64,000 nt of DNA from UBA6398 sp963644855 (lineage in GTDB: Bacteria; Bacteroidota; Bacteroidia; Bacteroidales; Bacteroidaceae), in NCBI GenBank assembly GCA_963644855.1, contig CAVIQL010000013.1:4334-68333 (forward strand). Reading direction: 5' to 3'. Within the stretch, counting starts at the first letter, position 1. Each line of letters begins with the position of its first letter. A program made the translations under genes and the position numbers. This document shows, piece after piece, positions 32,926 to 42,150 of the stretch. The notes under the pieces were generated by a model, which saw only the letters and a list, made by a program, of their open reading frames with translations, had not been told where the DNA came from and made no database searches.

Positions 32926-33711
32926 ATGCTAAGATTTCTATCATTCGGTAGCGGAAGCAGTGGGAACTGTTATTTATTAGAGTCATCAGAATCGAGTATT
33001 TTGATAGACGCTGGCGTTGGCTATCGAAAGATGAAGAAATATTTTGTGGAATATGGGGTGAACATGGAAAAGATTGCCGCCATATTTCTCACCCACGACC
33101 ATACCGACCATATTTCGGCAGTTTCTTCGATGTCGATGTACTTGAAAGTACCGGTTTATGCCACAGAAATCGTGCACCATAGAGTTCGCACAAATTATAG
33201 GATACACGTAAAATTAGACAAAGAGCGTGTAAACATTATTGAGAAGTACAAACCGGTGGGCGTTGGCGGATTTACTCTCGAAGCATTCGATGTTCCTCAC
33301 GACAGTGCCGATTGTTCGGGCTACACTGTATGCTACGGCGACAAACGATTTGTATTGATAACCGATTGCGGTAGGATTACCGATGAAGTGAAACGCCGTG
33401 CACTCGAAGCAGACTACCTTGTGATTGAATCCAACTACGATTCACATATGCTCGAAACCGGACCTTATCCCATGAATTTACGCAATCGCATTTCCTGCCC
33501 CACAGGACATTTGTCGAACAACGAGACTGCGGATTTTTTGAATGGGAATGATTTCGCAGAATTGAAACAAGTTTTCCTCTGCCATTTGAGTGAAAACAAC
33601 AATACGCCCGAACTTGTAAACGCTGCCATATCCCAAGCGTTGCAGACAAAAAACGTTCCGTTTCATGTGCTCGACCGTCGCAAAGTAAACGGATTTTTCA
33701 CCCTTGAGTAG
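32926..33711 (+). CDS. WalJ/YycJ-like metallo-beta-lactamase-fold hydrolase
   Basis: A 261-aa MBL-fold protein opening LRFLSFGSGSSGNCYLLES, typical of YycJ/WalJ. The metal motif is THDHTDHI (residues 57-62), with later TDCG and CHLSENN residues for the second metal site. WalJ has DNA exonuclease activity in Firmicutes and links to mismatch repair. Transcribed divergently from the lipoprotein gene. Confidence 0.85.
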   Translation: MLRFLSFGSGSSGNCYLLESSESSILIDAGVGYRKMKKYFVEYGVNMEKIAAIFLTHDHTDHISAVSSMSMYLKVPVYATEIVHHRVRTNYRIHVKLDKERVNIIEKYKPVGVGGFTLEAFDVPHDSADCSGYTVCYGDKRFVLITDCGRITDEVKRRALEADYLVIESNYDSHMLETGPYPMNLRNRISCPTGHLSNNETADFLNGNDFAELKQVFLCHLSENNNTPELVNAAISQALQTKNVPFHVLDRRKVNGFFTLE

Positions 33712-33764
33712 GCATTCCGCAGCATTGCCCTCCTACATTATTTTCACCCCTTTTTATGCCCCAA

Positions 33765-33848
33765 AAACAATGTCCGATATTATTTAAAAAAGGTCGGACA
33801 TTGTTTAAATAATGTCGGATATTATTTTTACGAAATGCGACATCGTAT
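33765..33848. repeat. 21-bp modular repeat array (ATGTCNGACAT-type)
   Basis: Units 33765-33785, 33786-33806 and 33807-33827 have cores AATGTCCGATATT, AGGTCGGACATTG and AATGTCGGATATT; a fourth edge unit (ACGAAATGCGACATCG) runs to 33848. It lies in the 317-bp gap before the galactose operon, 97 bp upstream of its promoter. Confidence 0.9.
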
Positions 33849-33944
33849 TTTGCAATAATACACCCCAAAAAACACGCAACAAACAACGTTGCAAATCCGA
33901 TAAATACACGTCTGAAAATAATCTGCGCTTTTTTCACCAAACTC

Positions 33945-33975
33945 TTTGCCAAGTCAAAAATAATAGTTTACTTTG
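33945..33975 (+). promoter_or_regulatory. Promoter of the galactose operon
   Basis: TTTG (33945-33948), 19 bp, then TTACTTTG (33968-33975), one mismatch to the -7 consensus. It leaves a 5' leader of about 45 nt before galM. Confidence 0.6.
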
Positions 33976-34028
33976 CAATACTGACATTAAAAAATAGCCA
34001 TATTACTAACCTTAAAAAAATTAGAATC

Positions 34029-35114
34029 ATGGTAGAAGGACAACTAAACAAAAGTGGACTCAACCCAGAGAATTTCCGTAAAACATTAAACGGAAAGGAG
34101 ATTAACTTATACACATTGCGCAATAGCGACGGCAATGAAGTGTCGCTTACCAACTATGGAGGCGCAGTGGTAGCCATTATGGTGCCCGACAAAAACGGAC
34201 ATCTGGCAAACATTATTCAGGGTCATGACAACATCGACGATGTAATTCAAAGCCCCGAGCCATTCCTCAGCACCCTGGTGGGACGCTATGCCAACCGCAT
34301 TGCAAAAGGGAAATTCGTGCTCAACGGCAAAGACTACTATCTGGCGATAAACAACGGCCCCAACCATCTCCACGGAGGTCCCACAGGATTTCATTCAAAA
34401 GTTTGGGACGTAGAACGCGTAGACGAGCGCGCAATAGTTTTGCGCTACATATCGCCATATTACGAAGAAGGCTTCCCCGGCGAACTCAAAATGACCGTAA
34501 TGTTTACGTTTACCGACAACAACGAGTTGATAATCGACTACAAAGGCACTTGCAACAAGAAAACCATCGTAAACATGACACATCACGGATTTTTCTCGCT
34601 TGCAGGCATAGCCAACCCCACACCTTCGGCAGAAAATGTGATATGCCAGATAAACGCCGACTACTATCTACCAATCGACGAAACATCAATTCCCACGGGC
34701 GAGGTGTTAAAAGTAGAAGGCACACCATTTGATTTTCGCGAACCCCATGCTGTGGGCGACAGAATCAACGACGATGACGTGCAAATCAAAAACGGCGCAG
34801 GCTATGACCACTGCTTCATTCTAAACAAGCATGAACCGGGCGAATTAACCTTTGCTGCAAAAATCAAAGAGCCCGAAAGCGGACGCACAATGGAGGTTTA
34901 CACCACAGAACCGGGCGTACAATTCTACTCAGACAACTGGGCAGACGGATACAAAGGACAAAACGGTGCAACATTCCCACGCCGCAGCGCACTATGCTTT
35001 GAAGCACAACATTTCCCCGATAGTCCTAACCACGCATACTTCCCGCCAGTGGTATTGCGCCCCGGAGAAATCTATACACAAAAGACTATCTACAAATTCG
35101 GAGTGGAAGACTAA
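34029..35114 (+). CDS. galM: Aldose 1-epimerase (mutarotase)
   Basis: A 361-aa enzyme interconverting alpha and beta hexose anomers, feeding galactokinase. Motifs: NHLHGGPTGFHSKVW, the catalytic His in NMTHHGFFSL and the catalytic Glu in LCFEAQHFPDSPNH. No signal peptide is visible, so it is cytoplasmic. First gene of a three-gene galactose operon with the FucP-type permease and galK, the arrangement known from Bacteroides. Confidence 0.93.
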   Translation: MVEGQLNKSGLNPENFRKTLNGKEINLYTLRNSDGNEVSLTNYGGAVVAIMVPDKNGHLANIIQGHDNIDDVIQSPEPFLSTLVGRYANRIAKGKFVLNGKDYYLAINNGPNHLHGGPTGFHSKVWDVERVDERAIVLRYISPYYEEGFPGELKMTVMFTFTDNNELIIDYKGTCNKKTIVNMTHHGFFSLAGIANPTPSAENVICQINADYYLPIDETSIPTGEVLKVEGTPFDFREPHAVGDRINDDDVQIKNGAGYDHCFILNKHEPGELTFAAKIKEPESGRTMEVYTTEPGVQFYSDNWADGYKGQNGATFPRRSALCFEAQHFPDSPNHAYFPPVVLRPGEIYTQKTIYKFGVED

Positions 35115-35164
35115 AAAACAAACAAGCAATACAATATTAATAATACAATAATCTAAAAAATAAA

Positions 35165-36451
35165 ATGGCACAAAAAACAAAACAATGGGCTGCGATTGTA
35201 ATGATGGTCGCACTCTTCGCAATGATTGCGTTCGTGACAAACCTATGCTCACCTATGGCAGTCATCGTACAGAACCAATTCGGAGCTTCTGAGTTCCAAT
35301 CCCAAATCGGTAACTATGCAAACTTCATAGCCTACCTCGTAATGGGTATTCCTTCTGGTATGCTTATCGTGAAATTCGGCTACAAGAAGACAGCACTCCT
35401 TGCACTCATCGTCGGAATTATCGGTATGGTATTGGAACTCCTTTCGGGAACACTCGAAAGCATGTGGATCTATTTGCTCGGCGCATTCATCGCAGGCTTC
35501 TGCATGTGTATGCTCAACACCGTGGTAAACCCCTTGCTCAACGTCTTGGGCGGCGGCGGCAATACCGGTAATCAGCTCATTCAGATTGGCGGCGCATTCA
35601 ACAGCGCAGCAGCAGTAGCAGTTTACATCATACTCGGAGCCTTAATTGGTGAGGTAACAAAAGAAACAGCAATCGTTGACGCAGCACCAGCAATGTATAT
35701 CGCTTTGGCAATATTCGTAGTTGCATTCATCGTATTGCTTCTTACCAAAATCGAAGAGCCCAAACAAGAGCCCGTTAAGGCAGAACTTATAAAAGGAGCA
35801 CTTAGCCACCGCCACTTTGCCCTTGGTGCATTGGCAATATTCCTATACATGAGCGTAGAAGTTGGTACTCCTACTTACATGATCAAATATCTTATCAGTG
35901 ATGTCGGAATTTCTGCAGGCGTAGCTTCTTTGATAGCAGCCGTTTATTGGTTTGCAATGTTCATCGGACGTACAATCGGCGGTTCAATCGGTGGCAAAGT
36001 TTCTAGCCGTGCCATGGTTTCTACCGTAGCTATCGCAGCAATTGCTTTGTTGGCTTTCGGAATGTTGGCACCAAGCACTCTGACCGTACAAGTACCCGGT
36101 GTAGACTGGGCAAATCTCTCTGTGATTTGGGTAAATGTACCCGTTGGCGTTGCAGCATTCATTTGCGTAGGTCTTTGCACCTCTGTAATGTGGGGCGGTA
36201 TCTTTAACATGGCTGTTGAAGGCCTTGGCAAATACACGGCAGCCGCTTCTGGTATCTTCATGACAATGGTATTTGGTTGCGCAATAATGGTAGCTTTGCA
36301 GGCAGTTGTTGCAGAACAAACCGGAAGCTATCTCATTAGCTACATTATCCCACTCGCTTGCGCAGCATACATCTTGTTCTACGCATTGGTAGGAAGTCGC
36401 GTAAAGAAAACCGCAGGCAGTGAAAACGAAAACCTTAAAGAAGTAGAGTAA
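35165..36451 (+). CDS. FucP/GluP-type MFS sugar permease
   Basis: A 428-aa 12-helix transporter. LVMGIPSGMLIVKFGYKKTAL and the central WFAMFIGRTIGG are characteristic of the FHS family that includes the glucose/galactose transporter of Bacteroides and FucP. It imports galactose and/or glucose by proton symport. The position between galM and galK indicates galactose. The start is 50 bp after galM. Confidence 0.88.
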   Translation: MAQKTKQWAAIVMMVALFAMIAFVTNLCSPMAVIVQNQFGASEFQSQIGNYANFIAYLVMGIPSGMLIVKFGYKKTALLALIVGIIGMVLELLSGTLESMWIYLLGAFIAGFCMCMLNTVVNPLLNVLGGGGNTGNQLIQIGGAFNSAAAVAVYIILGALIGEVTKETAIVDAAPAMYIALAIFVVAFIVLLLTKIEEPKQEPVKAELIKGALSHRHFALGALAIFLYMSVEVGTPTYMIKYLISDVGISAGVASLIAAVYWFAMFIGRTIGGSIGGKVSSRAMVSTVAIAAIALLAFGMLAPSTLTVQVPGVDWANLSVIWVNVPVGVAAFICVGLCTSVMWGGIFNMAVEGLGKYTAAASGIFMTMVFGCAIMVALQAVVAEQTGSYLISYIIPLACAAYILFYALVGSRVKKTAGSENENLKEVE

Positions 36452-36463
36452 TAACCCAAGTCG

Positions 36464-36496
36464 TTATAGGGCTGTGCCAAAAGCATAGCCCTATAA
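36464..36496 (+). promoter_or_regulatory. Intercistronic hairpin between permease and galK
   Basis: A perfect 10-bp stem (TTATAGGGCT/AGCCCTATAA) with a 13-nt loop, without a T-run. It probably shapes mRNA stability between cistrons rather than stopping transcription. Confidence 0.5.
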
Positions 36497-36521
36497 TGGC
36501 AAACCTAAAAATATAATTATT

Positions 36522-37682
36522 ATGAAATTAAAAATAGATGACGTTCGCAGCCGTTTCATCAAGCATTTCGACGGCAGCACAGGAAACGTTTACGCTTCGC
36601 CGGGACGTATCAACCTTATTGGCGAGCACACTGATTACAACGACGGATTTGTATTCCCCGGAGCAGTAGAACAAGGTATTATCGCAGAAATTAAGCCAAA
36701 CAAATCGCGTAAAGTTTGCGCCTACTCTATCGATTTGAAAGACTATGTTGAATTTAGTCTTGACGATGAGCAAGGACCTTCTGCAACTCATTTCCGTTTT
36801 GTATATGGTGTTTGTCGCGAAATGATGAAACTCGGCGTTCCTGTAGAAGGTTTCAACACTGCTTTCGCAGGCGATGTTCCCCTCGGTGCTGGTATGTCTT
36901 CATCTGCCGCACTTGAAAGCACATTTGCTTTCGCACTCAACGATCTTTTCGGCGGTAACAAAATCGACAAATTCACTCTTGCAAAAGTTGGTCAGGCTAC
37001 CGAACACAACTATATCGGAACAAATTGTGGTATTATGGATCAATTTGCTTCTGTATTCGGTAAATCCGAAAACTTAATGCGTCTTGACTGCCGCTCTTTG
37101 CAGTACAAATATTTCCCTTGGCACCCGAAAGATTATCGTCTTGTACTTCTCAACTCACAGGTTAAGCACGAACTTGCAAGTTCTGCCTACAACCAGCGTC
37201 GCAAGAGTTGTGAAAACGTAGCAGAAGTTTTGAAGAAACGTTTCCAGGGGGTTAATTCTCTACGCGATGCAAATTATGATATGCTCGACGCAGTGAAAAA
37301 TGAAGTAAGCGAAGAAGATGCTTTGCGCGCAAGATACGTAATCGGAGAGAAATATCGCGTAATGGAAGTATGCGTAGCTCTCGAAGAAGACGATTACGAA
37401 GAAGTTGGTCGCAAGATGTTTGAGACCCACCACGGACTTTCAAAGGAATACGAAGTATCATGCCCCGAGCTTGATTTCCTAAACGATGTTGCCAAGAGTT
37501 GTGGAGTTACCGGTTCGCGCATAATGGGCGGCGGTTTCGGTGGCTGTACTATCAACCTCGTCAGCAACGAACTTTACGAAAACTTCGTAGGCACTGCAAA
37601 GCAGGCATACAAGGAGAAATTCGGCATCGAGCCAGTTGTTATCGACGTAGTAATCGGTGATGGTTCACGCAGACTCTGCTAA
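36522..37682 (+). CDS. galK: Galactokinase
   Basis: A 386-aa GHMP kinase making galactose 1-phosphate. The galactokinase signature SPGRINLIGEHTDYNDGF is at residues 26-43, the ATP-binding GHMP motif is PLGAGMSSSAALE, and the C-terminal motif is RIMGGGFGGCTINLV. Last gene of the operon; a strong terminator follows. galT and galE are not in the window. Confidence 0.95.
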   Translation: MKLKIDDVRSRFIKHFDGSTGNVYASPGRINLIGEHTDYNDGFVFPGAVEQGIIAEIKPNKSRKVCAYSIDLKDYVEFSLDDEQGPSATHFRFVYGVCREMMKLGVPVEGFNTAFAGDVPLGAGMSSSAALESTFAFALNDLFGGNKIDKFTLAKVGQATEHNYIGTNCGIMDQFASVFGKSENLMRLDCRSLQYKYFPWHPKDYRLVLLNSQVKHELASSAYNQRRKSCENVAEVLKKRFQGVNSLRDANYDMLDAVKNEVSEEDALRARYVIGEKYRVMEVCVALEEDDYEEVGRKMFETHHGLSKEYEVSCPELDFLNDVAKSCGVTGSRIMGGGFGGCTINLVSNELYENFVGTAKQAYKEKFGIEPVVIDVVIGDGSRRLC

Positions 37683-37707
37683 GAATTAAAAATAGCAATA
37701 CAATTCA

Positions 37708-37746
37708 GATGCTCTGCCATATTGTTTTGGCAGGGCATCTTTTTTT
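37708..37746 (+). terminator. Terminator of the galactose operon
   Basis: GATGC-CTGCCA pairs with TGGCAG-GCATC around an 8-nt loop, followed by T7. Confidence 0.92.
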
Positions 37747-37757
37747 GAAACGCCATT

Positions 37758-38630
37758 ATGTTCACCATTCCACAGCTATTGCTTCTTTTGGGTTTTGGCA
37801 CGTTTATCATCATAATATTTTGCCTTGCTTTTTTTCGCAAGCCCAATAAGCGTGAAAAGCCTAACGATATATTTTCTACAGCAGAGATAAAGTTTTCTCC
37901 AAAAGAGAACAGATATATTGTACGAGGTAAAAGATTGCTGCCCGTAAGTATTGCTGTTTCGCTGTTTTTCGAGACATTCAATCAGAATCGTTGGGCTGAA
38001 GAAAAATCAAAACAGACAGGAAAACCATCTGAACTTATCATAGAAGAATGGAATTTGAAAGGCGAAATGGCACGTAGGACTGGAGTTTTCCTACACGACG
38101 AAATTTCACGCTACTTCATAGGATTGCCGATGAAAGGGCGCTTTCGTTTCAATTTCAAAAGCAAACATTTGAACGTAGACAAGGATATAAGTATTGAAAA
38201 AGAGGAAACTCTTTTCATGAAATTCGTTGAGAAGGAAAAATTACGTGTCTACCGCACAAACTATCTTATTGCCGATCGTGGATTAAAACTTGCCGGGAGA
38301 GTAGCATTCGTTGGAATTTATGAGGACGGCTATGAAATTTACGATTGGAAGCGTGCAAAGGGTATTACAGACGTCAACGGCAATCCCATAACCAAGAATG
38401 GGTTTGGCGTTAAAGGGAAAAACGGAATGGAAACCATTGACGATACACCGTTTTGGCATTATGCGCTGCAACTAAACCTTTACCGCGCTATTTTAGAGAA
38501 GACAAACCATATAGTTGTCCGTAGGATTTTCTTGATAGACATCTGCCCTACCAAAGAAAGCTACACAAAGATTTCTGTGCCGCTTATGAACGAAGAGATG
38601 TCAAAGGTATTGAAATTTCTATCGGCTTAG
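37758..38630 (+). CDS. Membrane-anchored PD-(D/E)XK nuclease-like protein
   Basis: A 290-aa protein. Residues about 5-26 form a single N-terminal membrane helix, followed by a positively charged stretch. The rest resembles the RecB/Cas4-like PD-(D/E)XK fold: GVFLHDEISRYF (109-120, helix with Glu115), LKLAGRVAFVGIYED (176-190), YEIYDWKRAK (192-201) and ALQLNLYRAILE (236-247). Asp196 and Lys198 fit the second half of the motif and Gln238-Tyr242 the downstream helix, but the expected first acidic residue (GRVDxV) is Ala183. It may therefore be inactive or rearranged. The family assignment rests on motif reading only. It lies directly after the galactose operon terminator; the function is unknown. 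Confidence 0.55.
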   Translation: MFTIPQLLLLLGFGTFIIIIFCLAFFRKPNKREKPNDIFSTAEIKFSPKENRYIVRGKRLLPVSIAVSLFFETFNQNRWAEEKSKQTGKPSELIIEEWNLKGEMARRTGVFLHDEISRYFIGLPMKGRFRFNFKSKHLNVDKDISIEKEETLFMKFVEKEKLRVYRTNYLIADRGLKLAGRVAFVGIYEDGYEIYDWKRAKGITDVNGNPITKNGFGVKGKNGMETIDDTPFWHYALQLNLYRAILEKTNHIVVRRIFLIDICPTKESYTKISVPLMNEEMSKVLKFLSA

Positions 38631-38643
38631 CGTCGAAGCATAA

Positions 38644-39900
38644 TCATTTTTTCTTTGCAGCTTCTTCTTTTGCTTTTTCAGCATTGGCGATAAGTTTCTC
38701 CACTTCTTCAAACTTATCTCCCATATTCAGTGCCAAATAAATATTATACAAAGGTCTGCCCCACCAATCTACGGCATTAGGATTAAGCACTCTGTAATGT
38801 TCGAGATAAGGAAGGGCTGTGCGCAAAAGTTTATCTTCTTCGCGCTTGATGTTACGAATTTCTGAAAGACTCATATTCGACTTCACTTTGTCGTGTAGCA
38901 ATGTTGCCTTTGCCAAATAGGCTGCGCCCACATTGTAATAGGCTCCCGAATATGTAGAGTCGCTTTGAATGATGCTTGTTGCCAATGCTATGCAATCGTC
39001 ATAGTTTTTCATTTTCAACAATACGAGACTTCTGCCATATTGTGCCATCACCGAACGCGGATCATGCTTCAATATATTGTCGGCAAGTGCCATTGCGTCG
39101 TCAAACTTTCCTTTGTTGTTGTAGTAGTCTATCAAGTTTGTAAAGAAGTAGTCTAACTGTGGAAATTCCTTTGCTCCTGTTTTCAGAATCTCTACCATTG
39201 CCGCAGTATCCTTGCTTGTCTTGTAGATTCTGGCAGTAAGTTCGAGTTCTTTTTGTCGGTACGTAGTGTCTAAGAGTGCTGCGTGATTGTATTTAAAGAA
39301 CTTTGTATTGTCGTTCAATTGGTATGCGCAAACCGTAGCCCAGTATGCTGCGCGAATCATGTTTAAACTGTCGCTCTTTGATACCTTTGTTTTTCCAAAC
39401 AAAGGGGTTGTGCGTATATCGTAATACATTGAGAAAAAGTTGTAGGCGTTTGCAAAATCTTTTTTGAGCAACATATATTGTCCGCCATTGTATAGATTAA
39501 CGTATTGTTCCCGCAACAAACTGCCGTGAGAACTACGATATTTATAGCTCACCTTTTTTTTGCCCTTTTTCTTTGCCACAAACGTTTCCATGGTGTCGCA
39601 TCTCACAGCGTAGTTGTATATCGAATAAATGCTATTAAACAGTCTTGTGGTATCGTACTTGTTTTTAAGATAAGCAGTGCGGTTTAAGTTGCTGTTCACA
39701 AGCAGCCACGCTTCCACGCCATAGTGCAAAAGTTCGGGATCTTCCTTAAGTTTGTCGTTTTTAAGGCAATTCTCCACATTTCCAACGGCATCTTCTTTTT
39801 TATTTTTCAAGTTGTCGCGAATTGTGCGGTATTCCTTTTGTGCGCAGGCCGATGTTGCCAACATGAGCATGGCAAATATGTATGTTAATCTTCTCATCAT
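38644..39900 (-). CDS. Exported tetratricopeptide-repeat protein
   Basis: A 418-aa protein with a signal peptide ending ATSACAQ and TPR-like helix pairs over most of its length, clear in YYNNKGKFDDAMALADNILK and YGRSLVLLKMKNYDDCIALA. The ending is charged and alanine-rich (ANAEKAKEEAAKKK). A TATCTTTG box at 39932-39925 supports the start. TPR proteins of this type act as periplasmic scaffolds; the partner is unknown. It converges on the nuclease-like gene with 13 bp between stops. Confidence 0.8.
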   Translation of the reverse strand: MMRRLTYIFAMLMLATSACAQKEYRTIRDNLKNKKEDAVGNVENCLKNDKLKEDPELLHYGVEAWLLVNSNLNRTAYLKNKYDTTRLFNSIYSIYNYAVRCDTMETFVAKKKGKKKVSYKYRSSHGSLLREQYVNLYNGGQYMLLKKDFANAYNFFSMYYDIRTTPLFGKTKVSKSDSLNMIRAAYWATVCAYQLNDNTKFFKYNHAALLDTTYRQKELELTARIYKTSKDTAAMVEILKTGAKEFPQLDYFFTNLIDYYNNKGKFDDAMALADNILKHDPRSVMAQYGRSLVLLKMKNYDDCIALATSIIQSDSTYSGAYYNVGAAYLAKATLLHDKVKSNMSLSEIRNIKREEDKLLRTALPYLEHYRVLNPNAVDWWGRPLYNIYLALNMGDKFEEVEKLIANAEKAKEEAAKKK

Positions 39901-40226
39901 TTTCTTGCCTTAAATATCCGAGTGCAAAGATACGATTTATAGGTTGTTCTACGTGATAATCATTTACAAACTTTCCTAAATGCGTTTTTTAATGCCGTTT
40001 TTTGTTATCATCATCGCATGTTCCTAAGGGTTGCAATAGCGTTTCAGCATTATATTTGGGGACAAATGTTTCGCCGGAGGCAACGATTTTAGTATTCTGC
40101 CGTATACGAAAAATGCGTTTGCCAATATTGCATGGAAAAGCGCATTTTTGCGGCTTCACAAATGTATTTGGACAATTGTAATAACAGAATTTCTCTATAT
40201 TTGTCGCAAACCTAAAACGTGTGAAC

Positions 40227-40622
40227 ATGAGCATCAGCTACAAGAAAAGGTATAACGTAGAAGAATCTGCCAAGATAAACTTGTTTGGCGGACTTATATT
40301 GGGAATGAAATTCCACGACAGTGGCACCAAGGTTGTTTATGAAGTAAAATGCACCGAAGGTGAAATTTCCGAGGTTGACATAGTTTGCCTCGATCCCTCA
40401 AACCATCAAGCCGAAGTATCATCGAGCGATCCCTACAACACGATTGCGGGATTGCGTATCATGGAATTTTCCCACCACAAAGAAAAAGGAAGATATGTGA
40501 TACGTTTCACATTCGATGTTGAAACCCAAGGATACATACAGCTCGAATGTTCGAACTTTTATTTCGAAATTCCCGCCACACCAATACAAACAGAAGCAAA
40601 ACCACACACCGAGATTTTCTAA
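40227..40622 (+). CDS. Hypothetical protein, about 131 aa
   Basis: ATG at 40227 (MSISYKKRYN) is preferred to a GTG at 40221. A TATATTTG box (40196-40203) with an ATTG 17 bp upstream fits a leader of only about 17 nt. The product is small, without signal peptide or membrane helix, and looks beta-rich (VVYEVKCTEGEISEVDIVCL, YIQLECSNFYFEIPA). I do not recognise a family. It is followed by a repeat array. Confidence 0.55.
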   Translation: MSISYKKRYNVEESAKINLFGGLILGMKFHDSGTKVVYEVKCTEGEISEVDIVCLDPSNHQAEVSSSDPYNTIAGLRIMEFSHHKEKGRYVIRFTFDVETQGYIQLECSNFYFEIPATPIQTEAKPHTEIF

Positions 40623-40682
40623 CCACAACGTCAGTTATCGTCCCAGGAAACCAGCCCGAAAAACTATCTCGGTATTTCGTAA

Positions 40683-40766
40683 AAATAATGTCGGATATTA
40701 TTTAAACAATATCCGACATTATTTAAAAAAGGTCTGATATTGTTTTTTCAATATCCCACATCGTTT
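40683..40766. repeat. 21-bp modular repeat array (ATGTCNGACAT-type)
   Basis: Four units in exact register: 40683-40703, 40704-40724, 40725-40745 and 40746-40766, cores AATGTCGGATATT, AATATCCGACATT, AGGTCTGATATTG and AATATCCCACATCG. It lies 61 bp after the hypothetical gene and 147 bp before tsaB, whose -7 box TACCTTTG is at 40873-40880. Confidence 0.9.
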
Positions 40767-40912
40767 TTCTGCCCTTGTTTTCAAGCATCATATAGCCGCC
40801 ACGTTTTTTTGACAAAACAGGCAAACAAGGTAGTTTTTGCCACCTACAATAATTTATCCCGCTTATTTTGACTACCTTTGCAAGGTAAATAAAAAGGCTT
40901 ATCACAAAAAAC

Positions 40913-41605
40913 ATGTCTTGCATTCTCTTCATTGAAACTTCCACCAAAGTTTGTTCCGTGGCAGTAAGCGAGGACAATCATATAATCTATCATAAAGAAG
41001 ATTTCGACGGCCCCAATCAAGCCCGTGTGCTTGCACCCATGGTCGACGAGGCGTTGTCGTTTGCCGACAGCCACGCTATTCCGCTCACCCACGTAGCTAT
41101 AAGCGAAGGTCCGGGCTCTTATACCGGTTTGCGCATAGGAAGTTCGATGGCAAAAGGCGTATGCTATGGCCGCCAAGCCAAACTCATTGCCGTTCCAACG
41201 CTCAAAGCTCTCACGGTTCCCCTTTTGCTTTATCGTGAAGACATTGAAGACAACGCCTTGTTCTGCCCAATGATCGATGCACGCCGCATGGAAGTATATT
41301 GCGCCGTTTACGACCGCGCACTGCGCGATATCGTTCCTACCCAAGCCCTTGTGGTGGAAAGCAACTCGTTTGACGAAATTGCACAAAACCGTCCCATCTA
41401 CTTCTTTGGCAACGGAGCTGCAAAATGCAAGGACGTAATAAAATGCCCAAATGCACATTTTATCGACAACATCGAGCCTATTGCTAAAAACATGCTCCCA
41501 CTCGCAGAACAAGCCATATACAACGAAAAATTTGAAGACGTGGCATACTTCGAGCCCTTTTATCTGAAAGATTTCATCGCTACAAAACCCAAGAAACTAC
41601 TATAA
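40913..41605 (+). CDS. tsaB: tRNA threonylcarbamoyladenosine biosynthesis protein TsaB
   Basis: A 230-aa ASKHA-fold protein, partner of TsaD in making t6A on ANN-decoding tRNAs. It opens SCILFIETSTKVCSVAVSE and has the TsaB motif ISEGPGSYTGLRIGSSMAKG. First gene of a long plus-strand run (tsaB, DUF4290, murA, rimM, dxr, rseP) with short gaps. Confidence 0.92.
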   Translation: MSCILFIETSTKVCSVAVSEDNHIIYHKEDFDGPNQARVLAPMVDEALSFADSHAIPLTHVAISEGPGSYTGLRIGSSMAKGVCYGRQAKLIAVPTLKALTVPLLLYREDIEDNALFCPMIDARRMEVYCAVYDRALRDIVPTQALVVESNSFDEIAQNRPIYFFGNGAAKCKDVIKCPNAHFIDNIEPIAKNMLPLAEQAIYNEKFEDVAYFEPFYLKDFIATKPKKLL

Positions 41606-41609
41606 TCCT

Positions 41610-42119
41610 ATGGAATACAATACTACCAGAGAAAAAGTAATGATGCCCGAATATGGCAGACTCGTTCAGAATTTGGTGGAATTTGCAATCACCATTCCTG
41701 AGCGCGAGGAACGTCAGCGTTTTGCCGAAAACATTGTGCGCATAATGGCAAACTGCAACCCGCAAAACCGCAACATTCCCGGCTTTCGCCATAAACTTTG
41801 GGACCATCTGGCTATGATTTCCAACTACAACCTCGATATCGAATATCCTTTCCCTATCAACCGCAAGGAAAAGGACGCCAAACCCGAACGAGTGCCCTAC
41901 CCCACCAACAAGATACGCTACCGCCACTACGGACACCTCGTTGAAACACTATTGCAAGAGATATCAAAAATGCCACAAGGCGAAGAACGCGACGAACTCG
42001 CGCAACTCACCGAAAGTCAAATGCGCAGAAGTCTTGAAATGTGGAACAAAGACGCACTCAACGACAACAAAATTCATAAAGACCTGCTGCGTTATACCGA
42101 AGATAACTTCGACTATTAA
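41610..42119 (+). CDS. DUF4290 protein
   Basis: A 169-aa protein with MEYNTTREKVMMPEYGRLVQ at the start, the hallmark of DUF4290, which is restricted to Bacteroidota. It looks helical and cytoplasmic. It starts 4 bp after tsaB and lies before murA, a conserved neighbourhood. No function is known. Confidence 0.85.
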   Translation: MEYNTTREKVMMPEYGRLVQNLVEFAITIPEREERQRFAENIVRIMANCNPQNRNIPGFRHKLWDHLAMISNYNLDIEYPFPINRKEKDAKPERVPYPTNKIRYRHYGHLVETLLQEISKMPQGEERDELAQLTESQMRRSLEMWNKDALNDNKIHKDLLRYTEDNFDY

Positions 42120-42150
42120 TCCACGCCCAACATCACCACTCCACTGAGCC

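Noticed and set aside
33765..33848. Repeat arrays as CRISPR
   Set aside because: Units are contiguous, degenerate 21-bp blocks without spacers, and there are no cas genes.
40683..40766. Array as an operator for a single known regulator such as a GntR-type repressor
   Set aside because: The ATGTCNGACAT dyad loosely resembles GntR/FadR-type operators, but the same units occur at unrelated genes, in an ORF and at gene ends, so ordinary promoter regulation does not explain it.
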